DNA from: Trametes villosa
Lineage: Eukaryota; Basidiomycota; Agaricomycetes; Polyporales; Polyporaceae
NCBI GenBank assembly: GCA_002964805.2
Contig: PUDQ02000143.1
Coordinates: 716,246-780,245, forward strand
Reading direction: 5' to 3'
DNA: 64,000 nucleotides
How positions within the stretch are numbered: position 1 is the stretch's first letter; every line of letters starts with the position of its first letter. Shown in pieces: positions 1 to 12,033 of this stretch. The translations under genes were made by a program, and so were the position numbers. The notes below the pieces were generated by a model. The model searched no databases and was not told the origin of the DNA. It saw only the letters and a list, made by a program, of their open reading frames with translations.

Positions 1-242
1 GCAAATTCCGAACTTAGTCGCCGCAAACGACTAGGATATCTTAGCTCCGAGTCTATCGCACACCCTAAAGACAGGAGACCGTTGAGTAGTTGTGGGCGTC
101 GCAGGTGAGGCACCTACGGGCCCAACGTATCGGACGCAGCCGTCGCTTTAGGAAGGATGCCATGGTGCTGTCTCCTCCGCGGTGTACTCGCGGTCCAGCT
201 GCAGGATCTCCTGAGAGGTACCAATACGACGATGTCAGGATC
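1..242. other. 3' flank of F-box-like gene 1
   Basis: No gene is seen. The stretch from about 153 to 242 closely resembles 2684-2768, which lies downstream of the paralogous gene. The tandem duplication therefore extends past the stop codons, probably through the 3' untranslated region. Confidence 0.5.
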
Positions 243-1880
243 TCAAAGCGTCTCGAGGTAGGTCAGGTTGAACCAGCTTACCCGGTCATACTCAGACAGG
301 AGCAGGTCTTCCGTTGATATCATCCGCTCCATAACGGCGTCTTCGAGTTGCTCGAGGCGGCGCCGTGATGCGTCATCTTCGTCTGTCGTCCATGCCGAGG
401 TCGAGTGCCAGCGACCTCGCGTCACCAAGTGATCCCGGTGCTGTGCGTGCCAGAACCGGTACTCGCCTCCTGCGGTCAAGATGGCGTTCTGCAAAGACGG
501 CATAGTTTCTGCGATTTCCGCTACGGTTGCGCGGTGATCGAGCTCAATAAGGCCCTGGACGAGTTCCTTGGAGTAGAAGTGGGGACCACCATCGAGATTC
601 GGGACTATTGTATATTTGATAAATAGGCGGAGGTGAGTGAGCTGAAGCCCTCGGAAGGAGAACTTGATCTGAGCCTACACGAAGTCCAAGTCAACAGTGT
701 ATCGCGGGTGAGACAAAGGCAGGGAGCATACGAGAAGGTCTTCCCAGCGAAAGTGGTGCGCGAAGTCGCTGGGCACCGTCGGCGGATTTTCTGTGTGCTG
801 CCCGTCGAAATGGCCATATTCGAGGATAAGTGCCAGGTGCGTGAGTCTTGCGACCCGCTCTTCAGGGAAAAAGCCCTCCATCGTCCAGTGGTGATTGCCG
901 AGGAGGATAGAGAGTTTGAGATGGGTCGGAGGATTGTCGCGCAAGATCTGCGCTGTTGTAATCTTCGTATCCGCTTCGCATCGCTCGTCCAGCATGATGT
1001 GGCGGACGGGACACGTCAGGCGCAGTGCGAACACGTCGTTTGCATCACCGACGACCCGGTCCAGCTCAGCCCACGATCCTCCCAGTCTTTGCGCCCGCTG
1101 GTTCGAGTCTCGGAGTTGCTGGAGTTGGGGCAAGCCGCCTGGCGCTGAGACTGAGAGAGCGAGACAGAGCACCTTCAAGGCCGGGAATTTATGCACAAGA
1201 TGACTGGTGTGCAGAAACTCTGGGTTGATCACAATGTCGAGATAGTGAATGGCTGGATACTGGATTCCCCCACTGTTGAATGTAAGCGCGGCGTACGTGA
1301 TCTCTAGATGTCGTACTTTTGGTGCGAGGTGCCCTAGGAATTCGTCAAAGTCGAGCGCACGAAGAACCCAGCTGAGACGAGAAAGAGTGACGCGGAGCGT
1401 CGTAAGAGTGGAGGCCGAGCGTGTGGCTTGGACAATTGTTTCCTGCGCTTCAGAGGGGTTTAGCAGCGAGAGTTCCCGCAGAGTAGATAGTTGCGCGACT
1501 GCTTCCAGTATTCTCCGATCCATCGGATGCTCAGGCGTGGAGCTAGAATGCGACATAGTCAGCAACTCTATAGAGGTAGAGCGCTGCAGGATGTCTAGTA
1601 CACTCTGTACGACTGCTTCGTGGTCATGATCTGCAACCGGGGGGTAATCGAGGTTCAACGCGCGGAGAAAAGGGAGGCGATGCCCTGGGTCGACAAAGAG
1701 GAATTGGTGGAAGGCGCGTATGGAGCGTGCGTCTTTCAGAGAGGCGGGCTGCACGCAGAGTAATCGCCTCACAGCCATGGCACGAAGAGGGCGGGAGACG
1801 AGGGAGAAGGCAAGGACCGTCGGGACATGGTCGATGGAGTCGCAGATAGCCTCGAGAACATCGTAGAAAAGCTCGTGCAT
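243..1880 (-). CDS. F-box-like/leucine-rich protein, copy 1 (2 exons)
   Basis: Two exons (1880-732 and 674-243) joined across a 57-bp intron (GTATGC donor, TGTAG acceptor, phase 0) give about 526 aa. The N-terminus (MHELFYDVLEAICDSIDHVP, then LAFSLVSR) has the pattern of the divergent F-box-like domain common in polypore proteins. The rest is a Leu-rich series of strand-helix units resembling irregular LRRs. F-box proteins normally recruit substrates to SCF ubiquitin ligases; that role is inferred from the family. The start is set by the first Met and by alignment with the downstream paralogue. The paralogue at 2769-4415 has the same exon structure, and the two C-terminal exons are strongly alike, sharing ILTAGGEYRFWHA-like and ATRGRWHSTSAW-like blocks. 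Confidence 0.75.
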
Positions 1881-2768
1881 GATAGAATCTGTGTACGGCT
1901 TTCAGTACATCATTTTGTACGCGTAAAACCTGACGAAAGTATTCACGTTGCTGATACAAGATGAATGGCTTGACTTTAAGACTGAGCTCCTTGCGGTCAA
2001 TGGTGATGGTCCGAGTGTAAGCGGTGGCGGGCGCTAGAATCTCGTTAGAATCGCATTACACTAGGAAGTCTAACAGCGAAACGTCAGCGGCATTCTAACA
2101 TCAATACGAAGGATAAGAATCTGGGCTTATGGGACTTGAATGGGGGTACACCGGAGCCAACCAACTCAGTCGCCCACATCCTGCACTCATCAGACCAGCC
2201 CGACCCAGAGCCCGACGAAAAGCCACAGCCCGTGATATTTGATCAGGCAAGGATACCACTAGGATACCATATGATTCCACCCAACGAGATGTAGGAGGCA
2301 CAACGTGCACTCCGAGTCACTACAAGTGCGTGTGGTATGAAGCCATACTGATTGTGTCGTACGAGATAGTTTAGGCAGATGGTGCCGAGAGCTGCCACCT
2401 TCATTGCGGGTCAAGATGGACGTTCAAATAGTCGGACATCAGAGACGCGTACGACCTGCTATTTCGTGTGTAAAGCTTCAAACATACTGCGACGAAGCGT
2501 CGATTATCAGCCTTACGGCGGATACCAGCTTTGGGACTCGTCATCCTGACTCGAACCATAGCATCATCCCCGGAAGACGGTACAGCAGCTTCGCCGCACG
2601 CCCTTAAAGCAGGAAATCGTGGATTAGCTGTGGAGGCGCAGCGGATGAGGTATCCACATAACTGAGGTATCGGACGTGTCTCTAAGAAGGATGCCATGGG
2701 GCGGTCTCCTCCGCCGTATATTGGCGGTCCAGCTGGAGGATATCCTGGAAGGTGCCAACACTACAAGG
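1881..2768. other. Intergenic region between F-box-like paralogues
   Basis: Holds the upstream region of copy 1 and the 3' flank of copy 2. The last roughly 85 bases match the 3' flank of copy 1. No ORF here has recognisable features. Confidence 0.5.
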
Positions 2769-4415
2769 TCAGAATTTCAGAGCGGTTAGGTGACCGAGTC
2801 GGCTTACGCGGTCCTTCTCAGACAGGAACAGGTCTTCCTCTACTATCATCCGCTCCATCGCGCCGTCCTCGAGTCTTTCAAGGCGGCGTGGCGATGCTTC
2901 ACCCGAATCTTCATGTATCGCCCAGGCGGAGGTAGAGTGCCAACGACCTCGCGTTGCCATGCGTTCCCCGCCCGACGCATGCCAGAACCGGTACTCGCCG
3001 CCTGCGGTCAAGAAGATGTTTTTCAGAGAGGGCATGATCGTGGCCAGTTCCGCTGCGGTTGAGAGGTGGTCGAGGTCGATAAGGTCTTGAACAAAGTCTT
3101 TGGAGTAGAAGTGGGAGCCGCCGTGTAGGGTCGGAACGATCGAGTATTGGACGAATAGACGGAGGTGCGTGAGTTGAAGCCCTCGGAAGGAGGACTTGAT
3201 CTGTGCCTATACGTATTTCATGTTAACAAAGGAGCGCAGGGACAATAGAGATCAGGAGCGTACCAGTAGGTCCCCCCAGCAAAAGTCGTGCACAAAGTCA
3301 CCATCAGGGCCAGCCGGCGGATTGTCAGTGTGCTCCCCATCGAAGTGGTTGTACAGGAGGATCAGTACTAGGTGCGTGAGCCTCGGGACCGGCCCTTCTG
3401 GAAAGAAGCCTTCCATCGACCAGTCGTTATGGCCGAGGGGGATGAAGAGCTTGAGGCGGCTTGGCGGGTTGTCGCGCAAGATCCCCGCTGTTGTGACATC
3501 CGTATCCACCTCGCCGCGCTCCTCGAGCATGAGGTGGCGCACGGGACACGTCAGCCCCAGCGCAAAAACGACGGTGGGCTCGCCGAAGACTCGATCCAAT
3601 TCGCTCCAAGATCCTTCCTGGCTTTGGGTTTTCTGGTTAGAGGCTCGGATTTGGCGTAGTCCCGACAAGCCGTCTCGTGGCGGGAATGGGAGGTCAATAT
3701 GGAGCGTCTTCAAGGCTGGAAATTTGTGCACCAGAGGACCGGTGTGCAGGAACTCTGGGTTTATGGTGATGCGGAGAGTGTGTATCGCTGGGTATTGGAG
3801 TCCCCCGCTGCTGAGTGAGATGACCGGGTACGTAGCCTCTAGATGTTGTAGCTTGGGTGCGAGATGACCTAGGAATGCGTCAAAGCCAAGTACATGAACA
3901 TCCCAGCCGAGGAAGGCAAGAGTGAGGCGAAGGAACGTAAGGGTGGATACCGAGCGCGTGGATTTCACAATCATTTCTTCCCCTTCAAGGACGTTCAGCA
4001 GCCAGAGTTTTCGCAGGGTAGATAGATGCGCGACCGCCTCAAGCACCCTCGGATCTATCGGATGCTCTGACGGGGGGCCGGGGCGCGAGATGGTCAACAG
4101 CTGTATGGAAGTAGAGCGCTGCAATATGTCCAGTATTTTCTCTGTGGCTGCTTCGTGATTAGGCTCGGAGACCGGGGGGAAACCGAGGTCCAACGCGCGG
4201 AAAAAAGGGAGGCGATGCCCTGGGTCGGCGAAGAGGAATTGGTGGAAAGCCTTTGTGGTGCGTGAATCGTTGAGAGAGACGGTGCCCATCCGAAGTAGCC
4301 GCTTCACGGCCACGACGCGCAGAGCGCGGGAGACGAGGGAGAGGGCGAGGATAGTCGGGACATGGTCGACGGAGTCACAGATGGCCTCGATAACGTCGTA
4401 AAGCAGTTCGTGCAT
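2769..4415 (-). CDS. F-box-like/leucine-rich protein, copy 2 (2 exons)
   Basis: Exons 4415-3264 and 3206-2769 flank a 57-bp intron (GTACGC donor, TATAG acceptor, phase 0), giving about 529 aa. It starts MHELLYDVIEAICDSVDHVP, almost identical to copy 1. An in-frame Met at 4460 would add 15 residues, but homology favours 4415. The body is Leu-rich with LRR-like spacing. Conservation with copy 1 runs the whole length, including the intron position, so this is a tandem gene duplication. Substrates are unknown. Both copies look intact. Confidence 0.75.
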
Positions 4416-4727
4416 GGTGGGATCCGGACCTTCATAAGAAGCTTCAGTATACCGGTTCATACGCGCGAAACCTGATGAAGGAGGCTCGAGTACGGCTTAC
4501 GATGATGGTGGTCTGAGTGCACGCGTGTGAACCGTGCGCGGGCGCTACGACCAGGACGTGAACTCATAGTACAAGGTACCCATGGTCTGTACGTCCGTAC
4601 GCAAATCTCCTCGGTACACAAACCTCCTCGACCTTGATCAGCGACCGCAGATCAGTCTCAATTTTCCACGATATCTCAACAAAAGTGATATTCGAACAAG
4701 CAAGTATACGATCTTATGTGCAAGACT
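4416..4727. other. Intergenic, no feature recognised
   Basis: Contains the upstream region of F-box copy 2 and the 3' flank of the helicase gene. Nothing else is recognised. Confidence 0.4.
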
Positions 4728-7458
4728 TCACTCGCCACCTATCCCGCCCCACTCCTCTTCCTCCTCCTTCGCACTAACCCTCGCCGAGGCCTTCGCCATC
4801 GCCTTCTGCTTCCGCACCCGCGCGGGGACAAGATCCGTACCCGCCTCTACCTTTCTGAGCCCGACCATGTTCTCGTGGTCTGCCGGGGCGTATTCGTCAG
4901 CGACGGCTCGCACCAAATAGACAGAGGAACGGCACTCACATTCGCCCGTGAGCAAGTCGTCCGCGATCGAGTGCACGCCAGAGGTTATATACCGCGTCGA
5001 CACGCCGCGCGCGACGAGCGGCTGCGCGAGCATCGCCTTCAGCTCCGCCTTCATCGCGGCCGTCTTCGCAGCGCGCGCCTTGCGCTTCTGCTTCGACGGC
5101 GCCGCCTCGGCGCCCCCGTCGTCGCTGCACACACCACGTCAGTAGCGCTCCCGGTGATGCTGGGAAGGTTGACGCGCATACCTGGCGAGGTCGGAGTCGA
5201 GCTCGATCTCCATCGCCTCCGCGGCCTCCTTCAGCCAGTTGCGCTCGTGGTTCTCCTTCTTGATCTTGTGCTGCGCGTTCTCGATCTGACGCGCGAGCTG
5301 GATTCGGGCTTTGAGCTTGTCCAGCATGTGCAGCTCCACCGGCATCTCCGCGACCTCTTCTTCCTCTGCCCGTCGTGTACATGTCAGTCCAGTACGAGGT
5401 CGCTAATGGAGGGGGGGACTCACGTCTGTTGAGATTGTGCATGAGCGCACGAACAAGCTTCCGCTCGTCCGGCGCACACATAAGCAAGCTGAAGCCGCGA
5501 CGCATCGCACGCGCCGTCCGACCGTTACGATGCACATACGCGTCCGCGGTGCGCGGCACCTGGTAGTGCACGACGTGGTCGACAGCGGGGACGTCGAGTC
5601 CACGCGCCGCAATGTCCGTCGCGAGGAGCACCGCGCCCTTCGTGGACTTGAAGCGGTCGAGATTCTTCAGGCGCTGGCGCTGCTCGAGCTGCGAGTGCAG
5701 TGGGAACGCATGCACGCCGAGCAGCTCGAGGAGCGGCAGCAGGCGCCGGATACCGTCGATCGCGGAGAGGAACACGAGCGTGCGGCCGGGGTAGCGCAGG
5801 AGGAAGTAGTAGAGGTACGCGTCCTTGTCCGTGACGAGGCACTCGATCTTGCTCTCCGTGAGCGTCGCGACGACGCTGCCGACGGGGCTGATGTCGACGA
5901 CGACCGGCTCGGTGTCGCGGAAGTCGAGCCGGAGGAGGAGGTCGTCGAGTGTCGATGCGGGCTTGTCGTTCTTGCGCCGCCGGCCGTGCGACCGCTTTTT
6001 GAGGTTCTTCTGCAGGTCTTTGCTGAGCGTGGCGGAGAACACGAACGTCTGCAGCTCGCCGGCGCGGACGCCTTCTTTAGTATCCTCCGGCTCGCTTTCC
6101 TCGTTCTCAGGTTCAATGGCCTCGTCACTGTATGCGGTGAATAAAGGTAGGAGGATACAGGTGATTCAACTCACTCTTGTTTACGCAGCGTGAGACGCAG
6201 AATGTTGTCTAGCTCTGCGAAGTGACCAGTTTCAATCATCCTGTCCGCTTCATCGAGCACAAGGAACCGCAAGTTTTCGATTTGCGTGGCCAACTCATCG
6301 TCCTAGAGGCAAAGCCTTTGAGTTGAGCAAGGCTTCATAAGCGCAAGCTAATCCAGGGGGCGTACCTCCTGGATGATATCCCAAAGTCGACCAGGTGTCG
6401 CAACCAATACGTCTACGCCGCGAGAGAGGATGCGTCGCTGCTTCTGCGCAGACATGCCACCAACGATCGCTGCCACACTGACCAAGGGCGGGTGTTTGGG
6501 CTTGCCATCCTCTGCCTCGGCAGGCTGAGCCTTAGCCTTGCCCTTCCCCTTGCCTTGCGGCTTCGCTTTGCCTTCAGCGGTGTCCACATCCTCGGTCTCG
6601 ACCTCCGCGTGTGTAAGACAGGCATTGAGATGCGAGGACACTTGCAGAGCAAGCTCACGTGTGGGTGTTACGATGAGCGCACGAACCGGACGGCGGGTTT
6701 TTGAGTTGGGAATCGGACGCGAGTACGCTTCCGTTAGGAGATGGTGGAGGATGGGTAGCCCGTATGCCAGTGTTTTACCGGAACCCTGGTGGCCGTTTAG
6801 AGCGTATCGCTGTGCACTATACAGGATTGAACACATACCGTCTCGGCGACACCCACAACATCCCTGTTGCTCAGTGCCAAGGGCAGACTTTGCGCCTGGA
6901 TGGGCGTAGGTTCGGTGAACTTCCTGGCATACAGCGAACGCCCGAGTTGTGGGTGGAGATGGAAGGTGTCCCATGCAGGAAGGAGGGTTTTCGCTACGAC
7001 GAGTCAGCGTATGCGTCCAAATGCTGAGCTGAGAGGGAAACATACAGTCGAAGGTGATGGGTTCTGGGAGTGTATCAACATCCAGTTTCTCCACGGATGC
7101 CCCAGAGGGTTCTCCAACTTTGTCTTCCTCGTCTGGAATATCATCCTGGTCTCCTCCAGACCCTCTCACCTACGGCACAATTGTTAACATTGCGTCTGCG
7201 GGCTTGATGTCTAACACATACCTTGAAGCGAGCGACCTTTCCTCCCTCTGTCTCTTCGTAGACAACCTCGACATCGTCAACTTCTTCCAAGTCCAAGAAG
7301 CCGTCCAGTCCGGTCCCCATGTCCGCCTCGCGCGGTTTCTGGGTCTGCTTCCACTGCAGGTCGTCCGCGGTAACATGTTTCGTTTTGGCGCGTTTCGCGA
7401 TGGAGGAAGAAGATGGCTTCGTCTTCCTTTTAACTCCTGTGTTGTTTGTCGAGGTCAT
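4728..7458 (-). CDS. mak5: DEAD-box ATP-dependent RNA helicase, MAK5/DDX24 type
   Basis: Multi-exon gene read from ATG 7458 to TGA 4730-4728. Exon 1 encodes a basic N-terminus ([14 protein letters not shown]). Later exons carry the Q motif ([10 protein letters not shown]), motif I (AETGSGKT, split by a 50-60 bp intron), Ia (PTRELALQ), a GG motif, Ib (TPGR), motif II (VLDEADRM), motif III (FSATL), then IV, V ([10 protein letters not shown]) and VI (HRNGRTARA). A charged Lys/Ala-rich insert between Ia and GG and a basic C-terminal tail ending in acidic residues (EEEEEWGG) fit MAK5, which acts in 60S ribosomal subunit biogenesis in the nucleolus (family knowledge). The last intron (GTGAGT to GGCAG near 4879-4938) restores the tail with [14 protein letters not shown]. 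Function is secure from the motifs; assignment to MAK5 rather than another DEAD-box family rests on the inserts and tail. Confidence 0.85.
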
Positions 7459-7743
7459 ATTCGCGCAACTGGAGCTGGAGAGTGCTGCGAGGCGCAGGAA
7501 TGGTCGTCGGTGCGAGCCAAGAGACAATTTCTCGCAAGCGCCCAGCGATCGAGTACTCCCGGCCTCGGCGGGCCGTAGCGGCCGTGTACGACGTCAATGG
7601 GCGTCAAGCGCGACCGCGACCGCCGCCAGCTCTTGCTTGCCTCCGCCACCACTGGACGCGTTAGTGCTGTTGTGTACTCTCCTGAGGCTATCGAGACGTC
7701 AGAAAACGGTAGTAAAAGCAGCAAAATACTTTAACTTACAGCA
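7459..7743. promoter_or_regulatory. Shared divergent promoter (mak5 / rmd1)
   Basis: The only 285 bases between two divergent start codons must hold the 5' leaders and promoters of both genes. No clear TATA box is visible, which fits housekeeping genes. Confidence 0.5.
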
Positions 7744-9736
7744 ATGTCAAATCCACCGCAACAAACCCCGCGTCCTCCGGCCGTGACTTCACCAACTTTC
7801 CGTGCTCGACCAACGCGGACTGTGTCTACTGGTGCTCGTCCTCTAACTCGCCGTCCATCTGTGTCTGGAGTGGGCCTCACGAACCCCGTGGCTGGAGGAG
7901 CGAAGGCCCAGCGAACATCCAAGACTACCCAGAAACTCGTCGTACTTCCTTCAGCCCCGCAAACGAAACCCATCCCACTGGAGGCCGATGAAGATGCGGA
8001 GCAGCTCCTTGGGTACGAGACGGACCAGGGCGTGCGAGAACACAAGAGCGCAGGAGAGCGGATGAGCAAGGCAGAGAGGGAGAAGGCGGGGTTTAGGCGG
8101 ATAACGGCGTACTGCATCGCGGAAGGCTTCAAGATGAAGCTCCTCGCCAGCTTCCTGAAGCGCGAACACAACGTGAAGCCTCGTGTCTATGACGAGGCTA
8201 TGTATGTGGTAAGTAGACCTGCGCTCGCCCGTATGAATGAACACTATTGACGCGCCCGAGCAGATGTACCATCTCCCTCTACTGCCTGGCTATGGACCAG
8301 GCTCCAACATCCGGTCCTCCGCGCCCGCAGTCACTCCCGGAAACGAAGACCCCAGCTCGGGTCTTTCTGAAGCTGAAGAGGACGGATACCAAGGGACGTA
8401 CTTCAGCTCCGCGGAACCTCAGGAATCCAGTGCCCAGATGGAGGGTTACATGCCCTCCGCGTCCCCCGTGATGGCGACACACGGTATGCACGTTGGGAGC
8501 CCGGAGCAGGTCCAAAGCGCCGCGCTGGAACAGGCTCGTGCATCTGATCAGCAGCCTGTGATCGTCACTGCTGAAGAACGCGAGCGCGATACCCCGAAGA
8601 GCGAGAACCTAAGGCCGAAGAGGATCAGCAAGCGGAAGATGAAGTCCGAGGAGGAGAATTTCGCCGAGGCCATTTTCTTCGACTACGGCGTGGTCGTCTT
8701 CTATGGCTTCCGAGAAGACCAGGAGTTGGGCATCCTCGAGGACGTAGAGGAGGCTGGAGTGCTGCTCAGGAAGATCCCACATGACGACTGGGAGGTCGAG
8801 GCCTGCCATTACGCGGTAAGTTACAACAACTGCTGCTCCCCGGTGCGATTGTATGCTCACTATGTCACGATAGCACGACCCACACATCGCGTTCCCTCGC
8901 ATATTCAACGACTTCTTCAGTACGCGCACCGGCTACACGTCAGATGTCCGCATACTAACCCTGTACCACAGCGTTCAAGACCCACTCCCACCTCCTCCAG
9001 CTGTCCGTCGCGCACGCCCTCGCGCAATCGACACTCCTCGCGCACTACGAGACGCTCGCGCACCGCATCCTCTCATCCCCGACCACGCGCTCGATCCCCC
9101 AGCAGCTCGCACTCACGGGCGTGCTCGCGCTCCCGCGCAAAGACGCGCTGAAGCTGACGGGGCGGCTGTTCACGCTGCGGCGGGACGTGAACCTCGTGAG
9201 CAACGTGCTGGACGTGCCGGAGCTGTTCTGGGACGAGGCGAGCCTGAAGGCGCTGTACGACGCCGTGCGCGAGTATATGGAGATCGGGCCGCGCGTGCAG
9301 GTCATGAACGAGAAGATCGCCGTCGCGGAGGACTTGGTGCGTGTCTGGAGTTGTGAGGGGAACGTTGGAGTATGGCTTACGCTGTAAAACGGATAGTTGA
9401 GCGCGATACACGACCACCTCAACACGAACGCGATGGACCGTATCACATGGATCATCATCTGGTTCGTACGCGTTCTATCCGCCTCATAGTATCACGCTGT
9501 GCTTACTGTACCGCACAGGCTCATTGTCGTCGCATGTCTGGTCGAACTCGTACGCCCCTCCCTCCCGCTCCCTCGCTTGCTTATACTGACGAGTCTCTTA
9601 GGGCGAGGTCATCGCGCGTCTGGTCGTACATGCGACGATGAGCACCGGTTCCTCGCCATCTCCCGAGCAGATACTGGCCACTATGTCGCGCGATGAGGCC
9701 CTGGCTGCCCTAGACCGTATCGCACGTGGCATCTGA
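7744..9736 (+). CDS. RMD1/RMND1 family (DUF155) protein
   Basis: Starts MSNPPQQTPRPPAV. Exon 1 is 7744-8208 and exon 2 is 8264-8815; four or more short exons follow, ending at TGA 9734-9736. Spliced segments give the DUF155 core: RRITAYCIAEGFKMKLLASF in exon 1, FAEAIFFDYGVVVFYGF in exon 2, then PHIAFPRIFNDFF and SVAHALAQSTLLAHYE. A helical stretch follows (RDVNLVSNVLDVPELFWDE), then a C-terminal hydrophobic segment (RITWIIIWLIVVACLVELGE) that looks like a membrane anchor. Family members are mitochondrial or endomembrane proteins: yeast Rmd1 is needed for meiotic division, human RMND1 for mitochondrial translation. The disordered Ser/Pro/Arg-rich N-terminus and low-complexity insert in exon 2 are typical of fungal members. 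Confidence 0.85.
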
Positions 9737-10522
9737 GCGGCGACCCCTTCCCTCGTACGCTGATCGCTGACTACTCCCGACGTGTGCGAGGAGGTGTCGC
9801 ACCCCGTGAGATTGAGGCAGGGCGCTGCTCTCTGGACACAGGTGTATATTACTCGAGATCACAGATTATTTCTTACAGCGTCTGCGTATGGTGTGCACCC
9901 CGACGCGTCGTAGCCGTAAGTGACCGTCGACTACCTGCTGACCTCGGGCTACAGATGCCGGCACGCGCCTTGAGGTAGTGAAAACATGATTCTAGCACAG
10001 CGGAGCCTCCGCCCGCTCGGATCTGCTTTCTGGGTGCCCGGTGTTAATGCGAGCACCGGCGCTTCCGTTCAACACCCCGATAGCAGTGCCCTCAACACTC
10101 CGCAATTCGGATCCCCGGAACAACAAAATGATCTTCAAGTTGCGCCTTCTCGGGCTTCTCGAACGAGTACGTCACCCCCGCGGATCTCAAGCCGCTTCTC
10201 TTGGCAAGCGGGCTCGGAATGCTGAATGGACGAAGACGGGCATACAGCGCGCCCCGAGCTCGCGTAGTGTTATGGCCGGCGTCCCACGCGGGCTGGCGGT
10301 GCGATTTCGCCTTAGTGCGTCCGATAGAACACGGAAGTTGGGTGCAAGTTCAGCGCTCAACTGGGATTCGGGCTCGGAGGTGCGCCTTCTCTGAGTCAGC
10401 AGAGGATGTTCACCTGAGTGCGGTGGGCTTTACGGTCCAGGCAGCGCAGTTCGCACTGCAGCTAGGACGGGTGCGGCGAAGTACGACCTTCGTTGCTGTG
10501 AGGAAGGGGCGCTGGGCGAGCG
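9737..10522. other. Intergenic, no gene recognised
   Basis: No conserved ORF. The region merges into the promoter of the small protein gene at 10761. Confidence 0.4.
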
Positions 10523-10529
10523 TATAAAA
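10523..10529 (+). promoter_or_regulatory. TATA box of small-protein gene 1
   Basis: TATAAAA lies about 240 bp upstream of the ATG at 10761. The distance is taken up by a leader with an intron. Confidence 0.55.
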
Positions 10530-10691
10530 CCTCTCCAGGCATTGCGATTTCCTCAGACTCAGCATCGACACAACAGGTGCGCATCCAGCATTCCTTGCTA
10601 TCGAATACTGCTCATTCTCCATACAGTAGCAGCAGCCGCGCAATAACCCGACCCCCTCGTAAACCCAACCCCCACAAGTTCCTAACCAGCC

Positions 10692-10760
10692 GTACGTCTC
10701 TCACCGGGCGCGTTCACGTCCCCCGGGCCATCGCTCACCTCGTGCGTCTCCCCCACACAG
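10692..10760 (+). other. 5' UTR intron abutting the ATG
   Basis: GTACGT donor and CACACAG acceptor; the acceptor AG is directly followed by ATG. The paralogue at 33403 has an intron in the same place, which supports this one. Confidence 0.6.
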
Positions 10761-11033
10761 ATGGGCGTCGGCAGCATCGTCATCAACAACATCTCGGACC
10801 AGCCGTGCCACGTCTTCGTGTCCAAGTACTCGCGCTCGTCCGCGAGCGACGCCTGGTTCACGGTCCCCGCGCACACGCGCCAGTCGTGGGAGCGCGCCGG
10901 CTGGGAGCTCGTCGCGTTCAAGAACGACAACGACACGGACCGCTCGGGCCTGTACGTGCCCGTGAACTCGACCGTGTCGTACGGCGCGCTCCACAACATC
11001 GCCGCGGACACCCTCCCCCCGCCCGACTTCTAG
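10761..11033 (+). CDS. Conserved small protein, copy 1 (90 aa)
   Basis: Single-exon ORF MGVGSIVINNISDQ...PPPDF. It has no signal peptide or membrane segment and is rich in beta-type residues (VFVSKYSRSS, GWELVAFKNDND, GLYVPVNSTVSY). It aligns end to end with the 84-aa protein at 33403-33657. The blocks VFVSKYSRSS, W followed by GWE, VAFKNDNDxDR and YVPVNSTVxY are kept almost exactly, which shows that both are real proteins under constraint. The composition suggests a compact beta-sandwich cytosolic protein (inference). I do not recognise the family by name. Confidence 0.75.
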   Translation: MGVGSIVINNISDQPCHVFVSKYSRSSASDAWFTVPAHTRQSWERAGWELVAFKNDNDTDRSGLYVPVNSTVSYGALHNIAADTLPPPDF

Positions 11034-12033
11034 GGGAGTTGCAGGGAAGTGAGGTGTACTGGAAGTGGTAGCGGTGTATCGATCTGGGCGTTGTATGGGC
11101 TGTGTTGTTTGTGATCCGGAGCGGTCGAGCGGTCGAGTTTGTGCGCAATATATGAGTGGTCTGGGATATTGAAGTCGGTGGCACCGTGACATCCTCGCCG
11201 AGCAGCCCACTGTTGCAGCTGTGGTAAACGACAGCGCGGTATATCCGTGGCCTGAAACTAGTGAACGGTCTCAGAGTTTTCACGTCTCGATGTTAACATG
11301 TTTCGTCCGAGACTCTAGAGGACCTGGCATGAGGTTTAGGTGGGTTTTGAGGTTGAGGGCGATGTAGCGGTCGAACGTGGCCCGAATCGTCTCCAGACAG
11401 TGGAAGAGGAAGAACACATCAGTTGTGCTCAGCGAGGAAGCGTTCCTCCCACCACAAATGTCAGGCATGGAACTGTGTACACCTGTAGAAAGATGATTGG
11501 ATATCTGAATGCCACGAGGACTAGGATAAACGTACGCGTTCACAAGTGCTGCTATTCTGGCTGTCAGCATGAGAGGCTATGAAGTCGGCTTCAGTACGTC
11601 TTTCACTCGGTCCTGACAGCGTTCGATACCTACAAGGATCAATGAGTCGAATGATCAGAATAGTAGTAGCGCGACTGCCCCGTCTCGCATCTTCGCGTTC
11701 TTGTTACCGCTGGGGTCGTCTTGGCGCATATTCGCTGTCAATGTTGATAAATACCAGTATATCCAGGATTGCTCAAGCACTCGGCCGTCGTGCCGAATGA
11801 ACCAAAAAGAGCCGTGTGGGAGGTATGGAGGGAAGAGCTGCGAACTTCGGCGCGATGTGAGAACTTAGCAATGAGGCCAGACATTTCCTTATATAGGAGG
11901 AGCCGCGAACATGAGTCGGCCGCGCCCCCGCCGTCCGCCCCGCACCATCTCTCTCCTCAACGTCCATTATCTCTTCCCAACGCCCATTATCTTCCTCTCG
12001 AACCTCGTTTACAACTCTCTGACGCCGCCCAAC
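11034..12033. other. Intergenic region with a weak minus-strand ORF and a TATA box
   Basis: A 96-aa minus-strand ORF (11280-11570) has no recognisable family and no paralogue here, so it is not called as a gene. A TATATA-type box at 11889-11895 lies about 140 bp upstream of the ATG at 12034. Confidence 0.4.

Noticed and set aside
11280..11570. A 96-codon minus-strand ORF as a membrane protein fragment
   Set aside because: No clear TM segment or family signature; may be chance.
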